Shown: piece after piece, positions 9,767 to 21,845 of the stretch | Layout of the letters: each line of letters begins with the position of its first letter | Numbering within the stretch: the stretch's first letter is position 1 | Origin: Andrena cerasifolii | Taxonomy: Eukaryota; Arthropoda; Insecta; Hymenoptera; Andrenidae | Assembly (NCBI RefSeq): GCF_050908995.1 | Contig: NC_135123.1 | Location: forward strand, 3,906,001-3,970,000 | DNA length: 64,000 nt | Direction of reading: 5' to 3' | Translations under genes and position numbers: made by a program | Notes under the pieces: model-generated | Databases searched by the model: none | Seen by the model: only the letters and a program-made list of their open reading frames with translations | What the model was told of the DNA's origin: nothing

Positions 9767-12700
9767 ATGGATGCTGCGGTAATAGAGATTCTTCAACAAG
9801 CGGGTAGTCAAGATCCCAATATTTTAAAGCCAGCTGAACAAACGCTGAAACAGTGGGAGACCGAAAGAGGCTTCTATATCGCATTATACGTAAGTACAAT
9901 CGTGTATGTTGAAAGCCTTACGAACTTTGGAAATTCGTCAGCCAACATGTTCATTTATAACCAAAAATTATATCTACGCTAATATTATTTAAAAAATGGG
10001 TGTGATAACTGAATGTACCGAAATTATTTTAGAACGTATTTTCCAATCATTCCTTGACTGTCAATATTAGATGGATGGCTATATTATGTTTTAAAAACGG
10101 TGTGGACAAATATTGGAGAAAAAATGCACCAAAGTGAGTACCCTTTAGTACAGTAAAGATTAATTTACCACGTAGCTAGCTTGCAAGTTATTACTGACCT
10201 TCTCGATGGTAAGATCGGTCTGCGCTATGTACAGTCAGTCACGTAGGAGTGTACGCACGATATTTATGAAAAACAACACAAAGTGCCGTGGAGACTGCGG
10301 TAATCTAAACGTATACAGTCCTCGCCAGGGTGTACTGGTAAGCAGGGCCAGCTTTAACCCTTCGTGGTCACACGGGATGTATTGTACCCCAAGAATAATT
10401 TTCGAGTTAAAATGTCGTGTCTTTACGACTTCCAGAGGGAATTTATCGCAAGAAAAAAGAATTAAAAAATCGGTTTTTTCCGAATTTTTCCAAAATTTAC
10501 ATTTCTAGGAAAAGACTATTAGACCATGATTGTATAAGTATTACGAACGTACAATTATCACTGAAAAATTAAAAGTTTCAAAAATATGAAAATGGTAACT
10601 CTAAAAATGACGCTGGGGTACAGTGAACCCCGTGTGACCATGAAGGGTTAAGGGGGGGAAGGCAGGGCGACTGCCCGGGGTTCTACATCAGTTGGGGCGC
10701 CGCTGCATGCGTTTATTCATTTATATCTGTTCTGCTAATTGATTTTCGTGCCCTTGGAGGGGTGCCATAATAATCTTGCCTGGGGTGCCAAGTATGCTAA
10801 AGCTGCCCCTGCTGGTACGTGTTCCTTTAAAGTTCGTTGGATTCTACCACTGAGAAATATGGATCTATCCGAGACGAGTGCTAGGCACTCTAAGCCGCTC
10901 GAAGCGTCTTCCCATGTTGCCAGCTGGAAGGGCCAGAAATGAGATTTGCAACTGCAGCAAAGTACCTAGCCAAGGTTACTAGACGAGCTTGGGCTGTTCA
11001 CAGCAATCCAGTGATGCAAAGAACTATTAAGGATGTATCGGACGTACAATATTACACAAAACTATATAAAACTTGAAATACTTGAATACCTTCGTGTTAC
11101 GCATAGTAAATCTAGATGTAGGGGTGTGCGGGTACCCGAGATTATGGTCTCGGGCGGGTTCGGAAAATTTCGGGCGGGTACCCGCAACATACGAATGCTC
11201 CGGTAACTCGAAATTTTCGGGCTTGGTTGGAAGTAGTCGGGCAGGTTCGGTCCAAGGCGTTGTCGTTTCTTACATGCTAATTTAAAATAAAGTATACTAT
11301 TATCAGTGCCGGCGGAACCCATTGTGCAAGTTATGCGCCGCATAAGGGCGCCAGCCGAAGGGGGCGCTAAAAAACTATATCGCACACTTAATAATAAAGG
11401 AATCCAACTCCCGCGTAAATAAAATATAAATGTATTTTTTTGTATTGTTCCTCGTAAAGACAAAACATATTAAATAGAAAACAGGTACAAAAATTTGGGG
11501 GCGCCAAAAATTTTCTTGCATAAGGGCGCCAACCATCCTCGCGCCGGCCCTGACTATTGTACCTAATAATATGTGTGAAAAGTTCTTTAATATATATATT
11601 ATACATTATTAAGAAATTGATAGGATACATCTACATATGCATATATGCACTACGAACGTCACTTAACTTGACTTGTGCCTAGCTATGATTGTATAAGTAA
11701 TCGACGACGAAGTACGACGATAACGCCTTGGACCGAACCTGCCCGACTTCTTCCAACCAAGCCCGAAAATTTCGGGCTATTCGTATGTTGCGGGTACCCG
11801 CCCGAGCCCGCCAGAAATTTTTCGACCAGACCCGTCTGCTCAGGTACCCGCACACCCCTATCTAGATCTAAAAAAACTCGAACGACAGTTGGAGTCTTAT
11901 TTTTACTCCTAGGAAGGTATTTTTCACTTTACAAAGGCTTCTACAAGCATTATTTGCTAAACTTTTGGCAGTGAAAATGCCCTGAATTCAGAATTTTCTT
12001 AAGTTATAATTTATTTCTTTAAAATGGTGTAGTGAAAACAGTTTAAACTCGCAGATACTTTCATCTACCCGTATACTACATGTAAAAAGATTTGAAAATA
12101 TTGGTACTATTTCTTCAACATTTTTTCAGCTGTTTTATCTGTAAAGGCCGTCTCTTTCCACAAGAGTACGTGTAAAATCAGTGAAAATTAAAATCGTTAT
12201 AACTCAGCAATCATTTAGAGAATTCGTTTAAAAATTTTGGACCACATTAGAAAGATTAGAAAGAACAATCTCACAAATTTTCATCAACTTGGTGCCATTT
12301 TGAAGATAGGTCCAATACTCCCTTAAATACTCACAAGGGGACCCTACTGCTGTACCCCCGGGGATTTTAATGAATTTTTGGGGGGTGAATTTGGAGGTCG
12401 TCTGAATGACCTTCTGCAAAATATTTTATGCCAATGAGCATTGTTTATGAACAATCGATATGCAGGGCCGTTCCTGCGCTTTGGCCGCCCAGGTGCAAAA
12501 ACAATATTGCTGCCCTTATTAATTTAATATTTTTTAATTAAGAATTTGATATGCAGTGTTTATTTTTATATCTATATATATATACATAATTTTAAACAGT
12601 TATCGTGCAAAAGAGTTTCGATTATTATTGTTATTAGTCAAAACTTTACATATAACAAACGGCCTGCGGCCGCCCTTAAGTTTGGCCGCCCAGGTGCGGG

Positions 12701-15700
12701 TGCACCTTCTGTACCCCGCCAGGAACGGCCCTGTCGATATGTGCCCCTTGAAAGCAGTTCACTTTAAGGGGATCTTCCGGTCTAGAGCCCCCAAAAATAG
12801 TTGATCTTTAGGAATTAATTAAAGGAAAACTACTATATATAATTTAATGGGACTTTTTGCATGGTATTAAGGATGTCTTAAATAATAGAAATATATTTTT
12901 TGTTTTATAATTAATCATTGCAGACGGCACTGGGGAGTCGTTAAAGTCAAGGCTTCAAAAAATTAATCCAAATCGGTGGGACCTGTATCTCCAAAAGTTA
13001 TTATCCGATTCAACTGAAACTTTTCTTAGTTTGAAGAATATACTTCTAGCTAGGAGGGATACCAGAAAAAATACAAAAATGAAAATTTATAATTTTCTAA
13101 GGCGTTGAAAGGATGAAAAATATAGTGAAAAAGTGATTTCAAATTTCAAGTGTCGTTATTTTCTAAAAAAAATGTCATTTTTGTAATTTTTCTGGTTCCC
13201 CTCCTAGTCAGAGTTATGTTCTTCAAAATAAAAAAAGTTTCAGTCGAATCGGATAATAACTTTTGGAGATACAGGTCCCACCATTTTGAGAACTCTGTTT
13301 CGAGAAAAACGCGTTTAAAGTTTTACCTGGGTGCCAAGTGGCCGGTTGTTGCCCATGCATTTGCCGCTACTCAAATGCCTATAATTTTGGGAATTTTACG
13401 AATTTCAACAAATCCTTTTAAACGCATATTCCTAAAAGGTTGAACAAAAAAAGTTTTAAAAAAATCAATTTGTAGACCGAAACCTCCCCTTAAACATGTT
13501 TGAGGAAAGTAAGTTGGGTAAGTGCGTATAGCGCTTACTTCCCAACCAAACGGCACGGGTTCAAATCCTGTCATTCTAGTTTATTTTTTTTCCTTTCTTT
13601 TGAATAATCAAATTTCATACTGCTTTGTTTCATAAATATTGTAATTTTTCAACATAAATTTTATATATAAACATGGTAAAAATACATAACTTTTTATACA
13701 CGTACAAAAATAACTGGTACATACTTGTACTATAAAGACACTGTAAGTTTTATATTTAGTATGAAATTTTTTCTTTACAATACACATATACACGTCTGTG
13801 TAACTTTACACCGTTTATTACACACTATTATATCCTATTATATATCCATATATATACATAAAAAGAAAAAATTTCACATTAAATATATAATTCGATCGTG
13901 AGGCGCTGTTGCCATTTTACAATTTCGCGCGAGCGCGGGTTCCAGGATTAAACGCTGACCCTGTGTATAGGGTTACACATGGCAGATTAATTTTCGCGAA
14001 GATATCGCGAATATACTCTTGTGTGACTGACTCTATAAAGATCATTAGTTGTAAATTGCAGACTATATTTGCCAGATGTTTATGAACATTTACTGCATTG
14101 GTCCATTACTTGACTGTACACTAACAAGGAAAGGTCTAACGTGTTACCTTCATTTCTCAGCAGGCTTTTGCATAGTGATAGATAGTTTACAAGATATATG
14201 ATATTGTAGTTTTGCAGGTTTCTCTCTTCTGTGATGGAGGCACTTCGTGTAAATAAGTACATGGCATAGTTGTATAGGCATTTGTGTACTAAATGTTTGG
14301 ACATTTTTGGTGCAACTTCAAATCCCGTTATAAGTTGTTTCCAGTGCATAATTTGTTTGCATTGCTCAATTTTTCAGAATGTACACATATTATAGATAAT
14401 AATAAATGTATTAGTTAATTCTAATTTTTGCTATCGACAAATTATTTATTAAAAGTTTATATTTATGCGATAGAAACCCTATAATAAAAAGATGCCGAGG
14501 AATAGAAAAGAATTATACAGTGGAAAAAGGTAACAAGGAGATTCGGATTCGCATAACAAGATGAAACTTTTGGTAGAGAAACGCTTATACCTCTACGCCA
14601 TGTTTTTACCGGAACAAATGACCACAGAAGTTTGATACCTACAAAAGTTTACATGTTAAATATCTCATAAATTATTAACCTTATATGCATAAAACCATAC
14701 ATCATTGACTTCACTATCTGAAGCTCTAACACTCTGCAAATGCCTATTAAAAAAATGAAAATAACACCTCGGGACCTTCCCTTGTAAGAACTAGGGCTGG
14801 GACTATTTGTTGAATTTTTCGGTATTCGAATATTCGAATACTTCAGTTACTCAGTTATTCGGTGAATATAATTCGAATATCCAAGTATCCAAATACTATT
14901 CGAATATTTCAGTATTTGAATACTATTCGAATACTATGCAAATATTTCAGTATTCGAATGCTATTCGAATATTTCAGTATTTGAATACTATTCGAATACT
15001 ATGCAAATATTTCAGTATTCGAATGCTATTCGAATATTTCAGTATTTGAATACTATTCGAATACTATGCAAATATTTCAGTATTCGAATGCTATTCGAAT
15101 ATTTCAGTATTCGAATAATAACATTCGAATACTCAAATATTCGAAGTTTATTCCTAGCATTCGAATACTTGTAAAATATTCGAATATTAAATTATTCGAA
15201 TAGTCCCAGCCCTAGTAAGAACCACTTTCAGCATTCATAGAGTTATCATAAATTTAACGGACAAATAAAATATGCTATTATTTTAGTGCAATTGCGGATG
15301 ACGAGAGAGAATTCCTTAGACAGCGTTTAATAGCAAATTTTGGAGAACCAGTAAACCAATTGGCTGTACAATTAGCAGCTGTTATTGCTAAAATTGCAAG
15401 GTAACTGGTTTCGATGAAATCTTTCATACCGATTGTTTGATGTAAAAAATAATTAAATGGCAAATTGTTATGTAGATACGATTGCCCTAGAGAGTGGGGC
15501 TCATTAATACCAACATTATTGGATATCATACGAGGGCAAAATCCATTAGCTCAACATCGGGCACTGTTAACGTTATATCATGTTGTTAAGTCTTTAGCAT
15601 CTAAACGTTTAACTGCGGATAAACGATTCTTCCAAGAATTGACCGTTAATATGTTCAACTTCATTCTGAATTTATGGAACACATACACGGAATCTTTTCT

Positions 15701-18700
15701 TATAATGGCGTCAAATGGGGCAGACACAAATCAGACGCAAGAAGCTTTAGAAAAAGCATTACTTTTATTGAAAATACTTAGAAAACTTGTCGTATATGGG
15801 ATCAACAAACTGTCGGAATCTCAGGACGCTATGCTATTCTTAGAAATTGTTTTTAAACGTGCAAGAACATGTCTCGAGTGTCGTTAGTATCCTGAATTTA
15901 AAACTCACACCACGAAACGAATCAAATGTATCACTGTTTCTGTAATATATTTGATTTTAGGAAAAACGTTAATGTCAAGGGATATGCAACTGGATACATG
16001 GGACAAATTTATAATTCACCTGGCCAAAGTACTAACAGAAACATTACACATGCATCAATTTGGTTGTATTGAACTGATACCAACGTTTCTAGAATTCTCT
16101 GTTTTTTACTGTTTCACTGAAGCTGGTCAAACTTTAGCATTTGAAAGATTTATTATTCAGTGTTTAAATTTAATAAAAAGCATCGTACCTTCTATATTTT
16201 TTAGGTCCGTTGTGTCTAAAAATCCGGAAGGTATAAATAATTATTTGCTTCGTGTGTATACGTTTATATGTACAATGCCGGTATAAAATATTAATAATTA
16301 AATCCGTAAATTTATTGATGCAGACATACAAGATCAACTCGATAAACAAAAATTACAATTGAGAGCATATCAGCTAAAACAAGAATTTTTCACACCTGAA
16401 ATATTAACAGAAATCTTTTCAAGACTTGTAACACACTATTTTCTCTTAACACCTTCTGACTTGGAACTGTGGGATGCGGACCCAGAAAGTTTTTGTAAGT
16501 ATTAAGTATGATTATTGTATATTATACAGGGTGGACCCAAACGACAGTCTACTAGTCCGGGCTCTAATAGGAAGTGCAAGAGTAAACGAACAGTATACAT
16601 ATGTGATAAAATACCTTCTTAAAAGGTTTTGGCTAAAAATCTTTATGCACCATTCTTCTTATTCAGGAGAACAAGAAAAGTGTAATGAACGAAACTTGCA
16701 ACCATTCTTTAATCGCAATCATGACGCGTATTATTGAGTAAAAATAACATTAGCAAAAAAAAGTCGCTCAAAATATTTTTCGTCTACTTATAAGTATGCA
16801 TATTCTTTCACTACCATTACAAATGCAAAAGTTGAATAGCAATAGCTATTTAAGGAAGCATTGAAGAATATATGTTTATTGGCACCTTTCTACTCAATAG
16901 TGTATTTATATCCGCGGATAGCGTCCGTTCATTTGGGTATACTCTGTATATGCATGTTGCTTGATTACACTGGCCAACAGCCATTTTGGTCTGTAAGATT
17001 CAATATCCGTTTCTTATAGATTTTTGTGCGCTGAAAACGAATCCGCAAACCGTTTGTCGCCATCACCCACAGTTTTTGAGAAATTCGATTTTGAAAAAAA
17101 CTGCAAATTTTCAAATTTGAACTACTCAAATTATTCTATAAACCTCCCCGAATACAGCGATATAAGTTATTGGTGCATTATGAACATTTAATATATTTAA
17201 AAAACGATCAAAGGGAAAGGAACACCCGAAATGCACCCACTTTTGCAGATATCTTTCAATTTATTTCCAAAACTAAGGGTCTAAGAGAAAATCTGACTAC
17301 TCCACGCGACGCGGCACACAATTTTCCTTCGGAAACCACCAACAGAATTGGTAAGTCACGTTTTGTTTTCAATACAGAAGCGAAATAGTTTGGCAAAAAG
17401 GGTGCTGTCGACAGTGGTGGTCACGCGCGTTAAGTGATTGTGTGACGCTGAGCGCAGTGTATCGCGCGCCGCCGTTGACTACCACTGTTGACGCCGCACG
17501 TTTTGCCAAACTATTTCGCTTCTGTATTGAAAACAAAACGTGACTTACCACTTCTGTTGGTGGTTTCCGAAAGAAAATTGTCTGCTGCATCGCGTGGAGT
17601 AGTTAAATTATCTCTTAGACCCTTAGTTTTTAAAATATATAGCAAGATATCTGCAAAATTGGTGCATTTCGGGTGTCCTTTTCCCTTTGATCGTTGTTTA
17701 AACATATTTAAATGCTTATAATTCAATAATAACTTATATCGTTGTGTTCGCGAGGGTTCAACTATTATTGTTTGAACACAAAACATGTTCAAAGTTGAAA
17801 ATTTGCATTTTTTTTTTCAAAATCAAATTTCTCGAAAACTGAGGGTGATGGCGATAAACGGTTGCGGAAGAAACGGCTATTGAATGTTACGGAACAGAAA
17901 AAAAGTTTAATTTTGTTGGACAGTGTTATTTATATATTTATACATTTTAACGATTATTTTATATGGAAAATTAATTTCAGTTGTTGATGATGGGGGAGAA
18001 TCATGGAAATACAGCTTGAGGGTAAATCTTTTAAATATTATAAATATTATGTACGGTATTGTGTAATTATAGCATTAAATATTCACTTACTTTATAATTG
18101 ATATTTTAGCCTTGTGCAGAGTCTGTATTTGTAGAAATGTTCCAATATTTTAGAGACATTTTTGCATCGGTCTTAGTTGAATTGATGCAAAGATATCACC
18201 AACCTGTCGATCCAAATAATTTGCATGCTATTCTGCTAAAAGATGCAGTATACAATGCAGTTGGTTTGGTTGCATTCGAGTTATACGACGAGGTAGGAAC
18301 AAACTATTACAAAAATTACTGTAAACAATCGGTTATCCAGTTATCACATTTCTATGTATTAGGTCAATTTTGATCAATGGTTCTCAACCACATTAAAGGA
18401 GGAACTGAAAATTCGAAGCAACAATTACCGAATTATTAGACGACGCGTATGTTGGCTTATCGGTCGGTGGACAAGTAAGTGGACTCGAATTTTCTTCGTA
18501 TAAATATTTCGAATTTTACTATATAATAACGTCTACTTTCATTGCAGTTTGATTTAAGCATTATATTGAAATTGCAGGTGTAAAATTAAGCGCAAAATTA
18601 AGACCGGAATTGTACGAACTTATGGTTGAAGTTCTAAGCCCCGAAGAAGATTTAGGTGTCCGCTTGGAAGCGAGCGATGCGCTGAAACTTGCAATAGACG

Positions 18701-21451
18701 ATTTTCAATTTAATCCAGAAGAATTCTCTCCTTATTTAGAACAAGCATTCTTTTTGTTATTTTCCCTTCTGAAAGAAGTAAAAGAATGTGATACGAAGGT
18801 ATATACTTAGACCACTTTTAAAATTGTTTCTTTTTCGTTTTGTGGAATAATAAATATCGTAATTGTTTGTAGATGCATGTTTTATACGTATTATCATTCA
18901 TGATTGAACGTGTGGGTAACGAAATAAATCCACACGTTGGGGTTCTCAGTTCGTATCTACCAGCCCTTTGGCAACAATCGGAAGGACATAACATGTTAAG
19001 ATGCGCTATAATTTCGACGCTTACACATCTACAGAAGGTAAACATTTCATTTATACGATCTAATTAAGCTACTAAGTATATTTAATATTTCAAACAATGA
19101 TTTAATGTTTTGATTAAAAATAGGCCTTAGGCCCTAAAAGTGTCATTTTAGAGCCACTGGTAATAGGTGCTATTGCGTTGAGTTGTGATGTTAATCAAGA
19201 AAGTCACGTTTATTTGTTAGAAGATGGATTACGATTGTGGTTAGCTTTATTGGAAAATGCACCTGCGTCAACACCAGCTATAATGGATTTGGCTAGAAAT
19301 ATGCCCGCGTTATTAGGTATCTGAATAATTTCACAAATTTTCAGTGAATATTTCTATTTACTTTTGGAAAGCTAAATAAGTTTAATAACAATAATAACAC
19401 AGTAATTAATTTTTTTTCAGAACAATCTTCAGAGAATTTAAAATTATGTTTGTACATAATTCAGGCGTATGTAATATTAAACCCACAAGAATTTTTTAAT
19501 CAAAGAGGAGCAGCAATAATCGAGATCCTTAGGTCACTCTTGGGAGATATGAGGTGGGAAGGAATCGTAACGACTATGAGTGTTTTTGAAACATGCTTGT
19601 GCGCTTCTCGGCAAGGTGCAGAGTTGATTAAACCTGCTTTAATGAATATATTCAAGTGAGTACAAGCATTTTGTGCCACGTTAGTGTGAATTATGGGTAA
19701 TAACGCTTATTTTAACTTTCATAGGAATGTGTATAAGGAAAGAGGCCTTATATCGACGATGACTATGTATTTATCTATTGTGGCTAGAGTTTTATGGTTT
19801 TATAAAGATATTTTTATACAGGTATTAAGATTTTCATATGTTATTATTATTTTTAATTTAAAAATTCGTATTCCCGTCTCCATCCTCACTCGTCCTGTTC
19901 TTCTTCTTTCACTTTCTCTTCTTTCTTCTTCACCTTCTTCTTCTCATTATTAATATATTCTTTAATTTAAAACTCTATATTCAATTACAAGTATGGCTAT
20001 TAAAAACGTACGAACTATTATATAGACAATAAGCGAATTAACCAGAAAATTGAGTAAACACGAAACAACGGAAGAGGCTGTACTTGGACAAATAATATAT
20101 GTATGGGTCGATCGAATGGGATGTACCACTCAACCAGAAAGACGTAAATTATTAGCCCTTGCACTCTGTTCGCTCGTTGGGGCTAACAGTCCTAGTGTTC
20201 TCGAACATTTTTCACAGATAATGTCCAATATCGTCGAAACTCTGAATGATATAACCAAGCTGGATAGTATAGAATGTACCTTCGAGTAAGTGTCTTTTTT
20301 TAAACTTATGCATAGCGATTAAAAAGTACAATTATAATAGAAGTCATTATTTTGTTTAATGCTTTTCATTTAACTCGATTAGTGGACAATCTAGTTCATC
20401 GGAATATGAGGATGAAGATTATGAGAACAAACATGAACAGCGGAGACGACTCGCCTTCGGCGATCCTGTAACCTGTATATCTTTAAAAGATACATTACAA
20501 AATCAGGTAAAGCACTACGTTTTATTTATTAGTACAGTACTGCTCGGTTAGAAGCTCGCGAATCACCCCTTGCACATTTTTTCTTTGGGCACACCAGACA
20601 CCGACCCCGAGCGGCCTCGGAATGAGCTATTGAAACTTCCATGTTTCCTATTTTTATTGCGAGTTCCAATCATATTGAAAATGGTACCAATTTCTGACAT
20701 GTTTTTGATCAAAATGAGTCCAAACTTTTTGAGTAATGCGTACAATTGATTGCAAAGACTGAGCTTATCGCTCTAAAGTCTAAATCGCGCCATGCGCGTT
20801 GGTTTGGGGGAGCCTTTAGACAGTCACGAGGTTGAAATGTTCGCTCACACGATGATTTATGGGTTAATGAAAAATGAAACTCATATTTTTCACAATATTT
20901 TTAAAAGTGTGACATCAATGAATCGATAAAGTGCTTTTGATGAAAATGAGACCAAACGCGACGCTATCCCAACCATTTTTAACGATGATCGATTGGAATA
21001 ATTTCTACATTCTGCAATCAGTTTTGCATTCCGCATTTTGATCAAGACATGTCAGAAACTAGTACCATTTTCAAGAAGATGTAATGAAAAATAAGAAACT
21101 TGAAGATTTCAATAGCGCATGACTCATTAAGTATGAGCTAATCGCTGCCCGCTCTCGGTTTTCTCGTCGATCGGTTCGCCCATAAAATCCAATCAACCGT
21201 TGACATATTCGCTACCATATACCGGTTGAATGATCGCATGGTCGAGATCGAAAGCGAGCCTTCAACAGGGCAGTAGTGTAGTTGTACCAGCGATAATGTT
21301 TTTCTCGGGGTTGATATCTATATTAAGAATTTAAACTTTATTTCAGTTAATTACGTTAAGGGGACTAATCGGGGACAGCCAGTTTAATCAATTGATGTTC
21401 ACTCTTGACCAGGAAACTGGCGAACAGCTGAAGCATTACGTATCTCTATGA
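9767..21451 (+). CDS. Ipo11: Importin-11 (karyopherin-beta family nuclear import receptor), complete, 17 exons
   Basis: Importin-11 binds Ran-GTP and carries cargo such as ubiquitin-conjugating enzymes into the nucleus. Exons: 9767-9889, 10033-10133, 15287-15400, 15476-15882, 15961-16230, 16324-16494, 17981-18021, 18110-18292, 18363-18474, 18578-18798, 18873-19037, 19124-19316, 19421-19655, 19725-19821, 20026-20285, 20383-20506, 21347-21451. All junctions are GT-AG and the phases join into 2,922 nt, or 973 aa, close to vertebrate importin-11. The N-terminus (QTLKQWETERGFYIALY, then VNIRWMAILCFKNGVDKYWR) is the importin-beta N-terminal domain, followed by HEAT-type helical repeats. Conserved blocks include QHRALLTLYHVVKSLASKRL, GGESWKYSLR, LLKDAVYNAVGL and VDRMGCTTQPERRKLLALAL. 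A short acidic segment (SSSEYEDEDYE) lies near residues 900-910. The start follows from the domain beginning. Exon 5 near 16195-16230 is the least conserved part. Confidence 0.95.
10343..10811. mobile_element. hAT MITE, family CAGGGCC, copy 1 (split by a piggyBac-like MITE)
   Basis: Outer ends CAGGGCCAGC...GCTGCCCCTG with flanks ctggtaag (10335-10342) and ctggtacg (10812-10819), an 8-bp duplication with one mismatch. Removing the nested element leaves about 175 bp, closely matching the 184-bp intact copy at 27850-28033. Located in Ipo11 intron 2. Confidence 0.88.
10358..10647. mobile_element. Nested piggyBac-like MITE (TTAA target)
   Basis: Ends CCCTTCGTGGTCACACGGG and its reverse complement (18 of 19 bases agree), flanked by TTAA at 10354-10357 and 10648-10651. 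TTAA duplication with CCCT termini is the piggyBac signature. A larger relative is at 45716-46444. Non-coding. Confidence 0.88.
11119..11860. mobile_element. hAT element with CGGGTACCCG arrays
   Basis: Ends TAGGGGTGTGCGGGTACCCG...CGGGTACCCGCACACCCCTA-type, 742 bp. Flanks tctagatg (11111-11118) and tctagatc (11861-11868) form an 8-bp duplication with one mismatch. GGGTACCCG palindromes are repeated inside both termini. A smaller hAT MITE is nested at 11304-11552. In Ipo11 intron 2. Confidence 0.9.
11304..11552. mobile_element. Nested hAT MITE, CAGTGCCGGC ends
   Basis: 249 bp, ends CAGTGCCGGCG...CGCGCCGGCCCTG, flanks actattat (11296-11303) and actattgt (11553-11560), one mismatch in 8. It interrupts the 11119-11860 element. 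Non-coding. Confidence 0.85.
12463..12733. mobile_element. hAT MITE, CAGGGCCGTTCCTG ends
   Basis: 271 bp with ends CAGGGCCGTTCCTG...CAGGAACGGCCCTG and an exact 8-bp duplication tcgatatg (12455-12462 and 12734-12741). It contains two copies of GGCCGCCCAGGTGC. In Ipo11 intron 2. Confidence 0.93.
12765..13320 (+). repeat. Palindromic dispersed repeat, copy A
   Basis: Contains an internal inverted repeat (GGTGGGACCTGTATCTCCAA near 12977 against TTGGAGATACAGGTCCCACC near 13263). It matches, in opposite orientation, the segment 39150-39660. No TSD was found. A non-coding family of unknown class, in Ipo11 intron 2. Confidence 0.65.
13508..13577 (+). pseudogene. tRNA-like sequence (tRNA-Gly-CCC-like, degenerate)
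   Basis: A perfect B-box (GGTTCAAATCC) sits in a T-arm with a good 5-bp stem (ACGGG/CCTGT). It is preceded by TTCCCAA, which reads as an anticodon loop (CCC), and by an A-box-like GTATAGCGC. An oligo-T run follows (13581 on), as for Pol III. The acceptor and anticodon stems do not pair, so this is a pseudogene or a tRNA-derived retroposon fragment rather than a working tRNA. Confidence 0.4.
13895..13977 (+). repeat. Dispersed ~80-bp repeat shared with 34694-34772
   Basis: GTGAGGCGCTGTTGCCATTT...AAACGCTGACCCTGT occurs in both places with few differences, in the same orientation. It is probably one end of a larger element that I cannot delimit. Confidence 0.6.
14792..15214. mobile_element. hAT MITE with TATTCGAATA arrays and a 65-bp internal tandem repeat
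   Basis: Ends TAGGGCTGGGACTATT...AATAGTCCCAGCCCTA, with an exact 8-bp duplication gtaagaac (14784-14791 and 15215-15222). Nearly the whole interior consists of TTCGAA palindromes. From about 14936 to 15130 it is a 65-bp tandem repeat (ATGCAAATATTTCAG at 14936, 15001 and 15066). Lies 72 bp upstream of Ipo11 exon 3. Confidence 0.95.
16527..16946. mobile_element. Tc1/mariner-like MITE in Ipo11 intron 6
   Basis: Inverted ends CAGGGTGGACCCAAACGA...(reverse of)CAGAGTATACCCAAATGAACG, flanked by TA on both sides (16525-16526, 16947-16948). 420 bp, non-coding. Confidence 0.75.
16968..17925. mobile_element. CACTA-like fold-back element in Ipo11 intron 6
   Basis: Ends CACTGGCCAACA...TGTTGGACAGTG with a 3-bp TTA duplication (16965-16967 and 17926-17928). 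The two halves are inverted copies meeting near 17450, including a strong GTAAGTCACGTTTTGTTTTC / GAAAACAAAACGTGACTTAC pair. 958 bp, non-coding. Same end type and TSD as 7039-7985. Confidence 0.78.
20535..21278. mobile_element. Tc1/mariner-like MITE in Ipo11 intron 16
   Basis: Ends CAGTACTGCTCGGTTAGAAG... and ...CTTCAACAGGGCAGTAGTG with TA on both sides (20533-20534 and 21279-21280). Further inverted similarity inside (GGTACCA...TGACATG with CATGTCA...GTACCAT). 744 of the intron's 840 bp. Confidence 0.75.
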
Positions 21452-21593
21452 AAGAGGAGCGAGTCAAATTAAGAAAAATATTATTCAGTCAAACGCTATA
21501 TTACGTGTAAAAAAGGCTTTACAGCATTCTATTGTAAAACGGCTCTATTTTATTGTATAATACTAGCTGTTTCACTGTACTAATAATGTTGAT

Positions 21594-21599
21594 AATAAA
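21594..21599 (+). terminator. Polyadenylation signal of Ipo11
   Basis: AATAAA 143 bp after the Ipo11 stop, in AT-rich sequence with no further ORF. Likely end of the transcript. Confidence 0.5.
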
Positions 21600-21845
21600 A
21601 ACCCATGTCATTTCAAATTTATTCTACACGTGAATCTTTTATCTCAAAAATATAATCAAAGGTTGCTATATCTAACGATAAACTACTGTGCGGAACCGAG
21701 ATATGGGTCCGATTGTACATCCCCATAGGCCCAAGATCTCTAACGGATTCGTAGGGGTAGGGCACACGTATTGCCGCTATTGGCCGACGCGACACATCGA
21801 GGAATACGAAGTCAGCGGACAGGACAGAGTGGTGCGAGCGAAGTA

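Noticed and set aside
13371..13574. 67-codon minus-strand ORF starting MTGFEPVPFGWE
   Set aside because: Antisense reading of a tRNA-like T-arm, a common spurious ORF start.
14807..15049. 80-codon ORF rich in NTSVFEYYS-like repeats
   Set aside because: Translation of the TATTCGAATA array of the MITE at 14792-15214.
15883..15960. Alternative reading of Ipo11 exon 4 through to the TAG at 15885
   Set aside because: The donor at 15883 and acceptor at 15960 restore the conserved frame (R-K-T-L...), so the in-frame stop is intronic.
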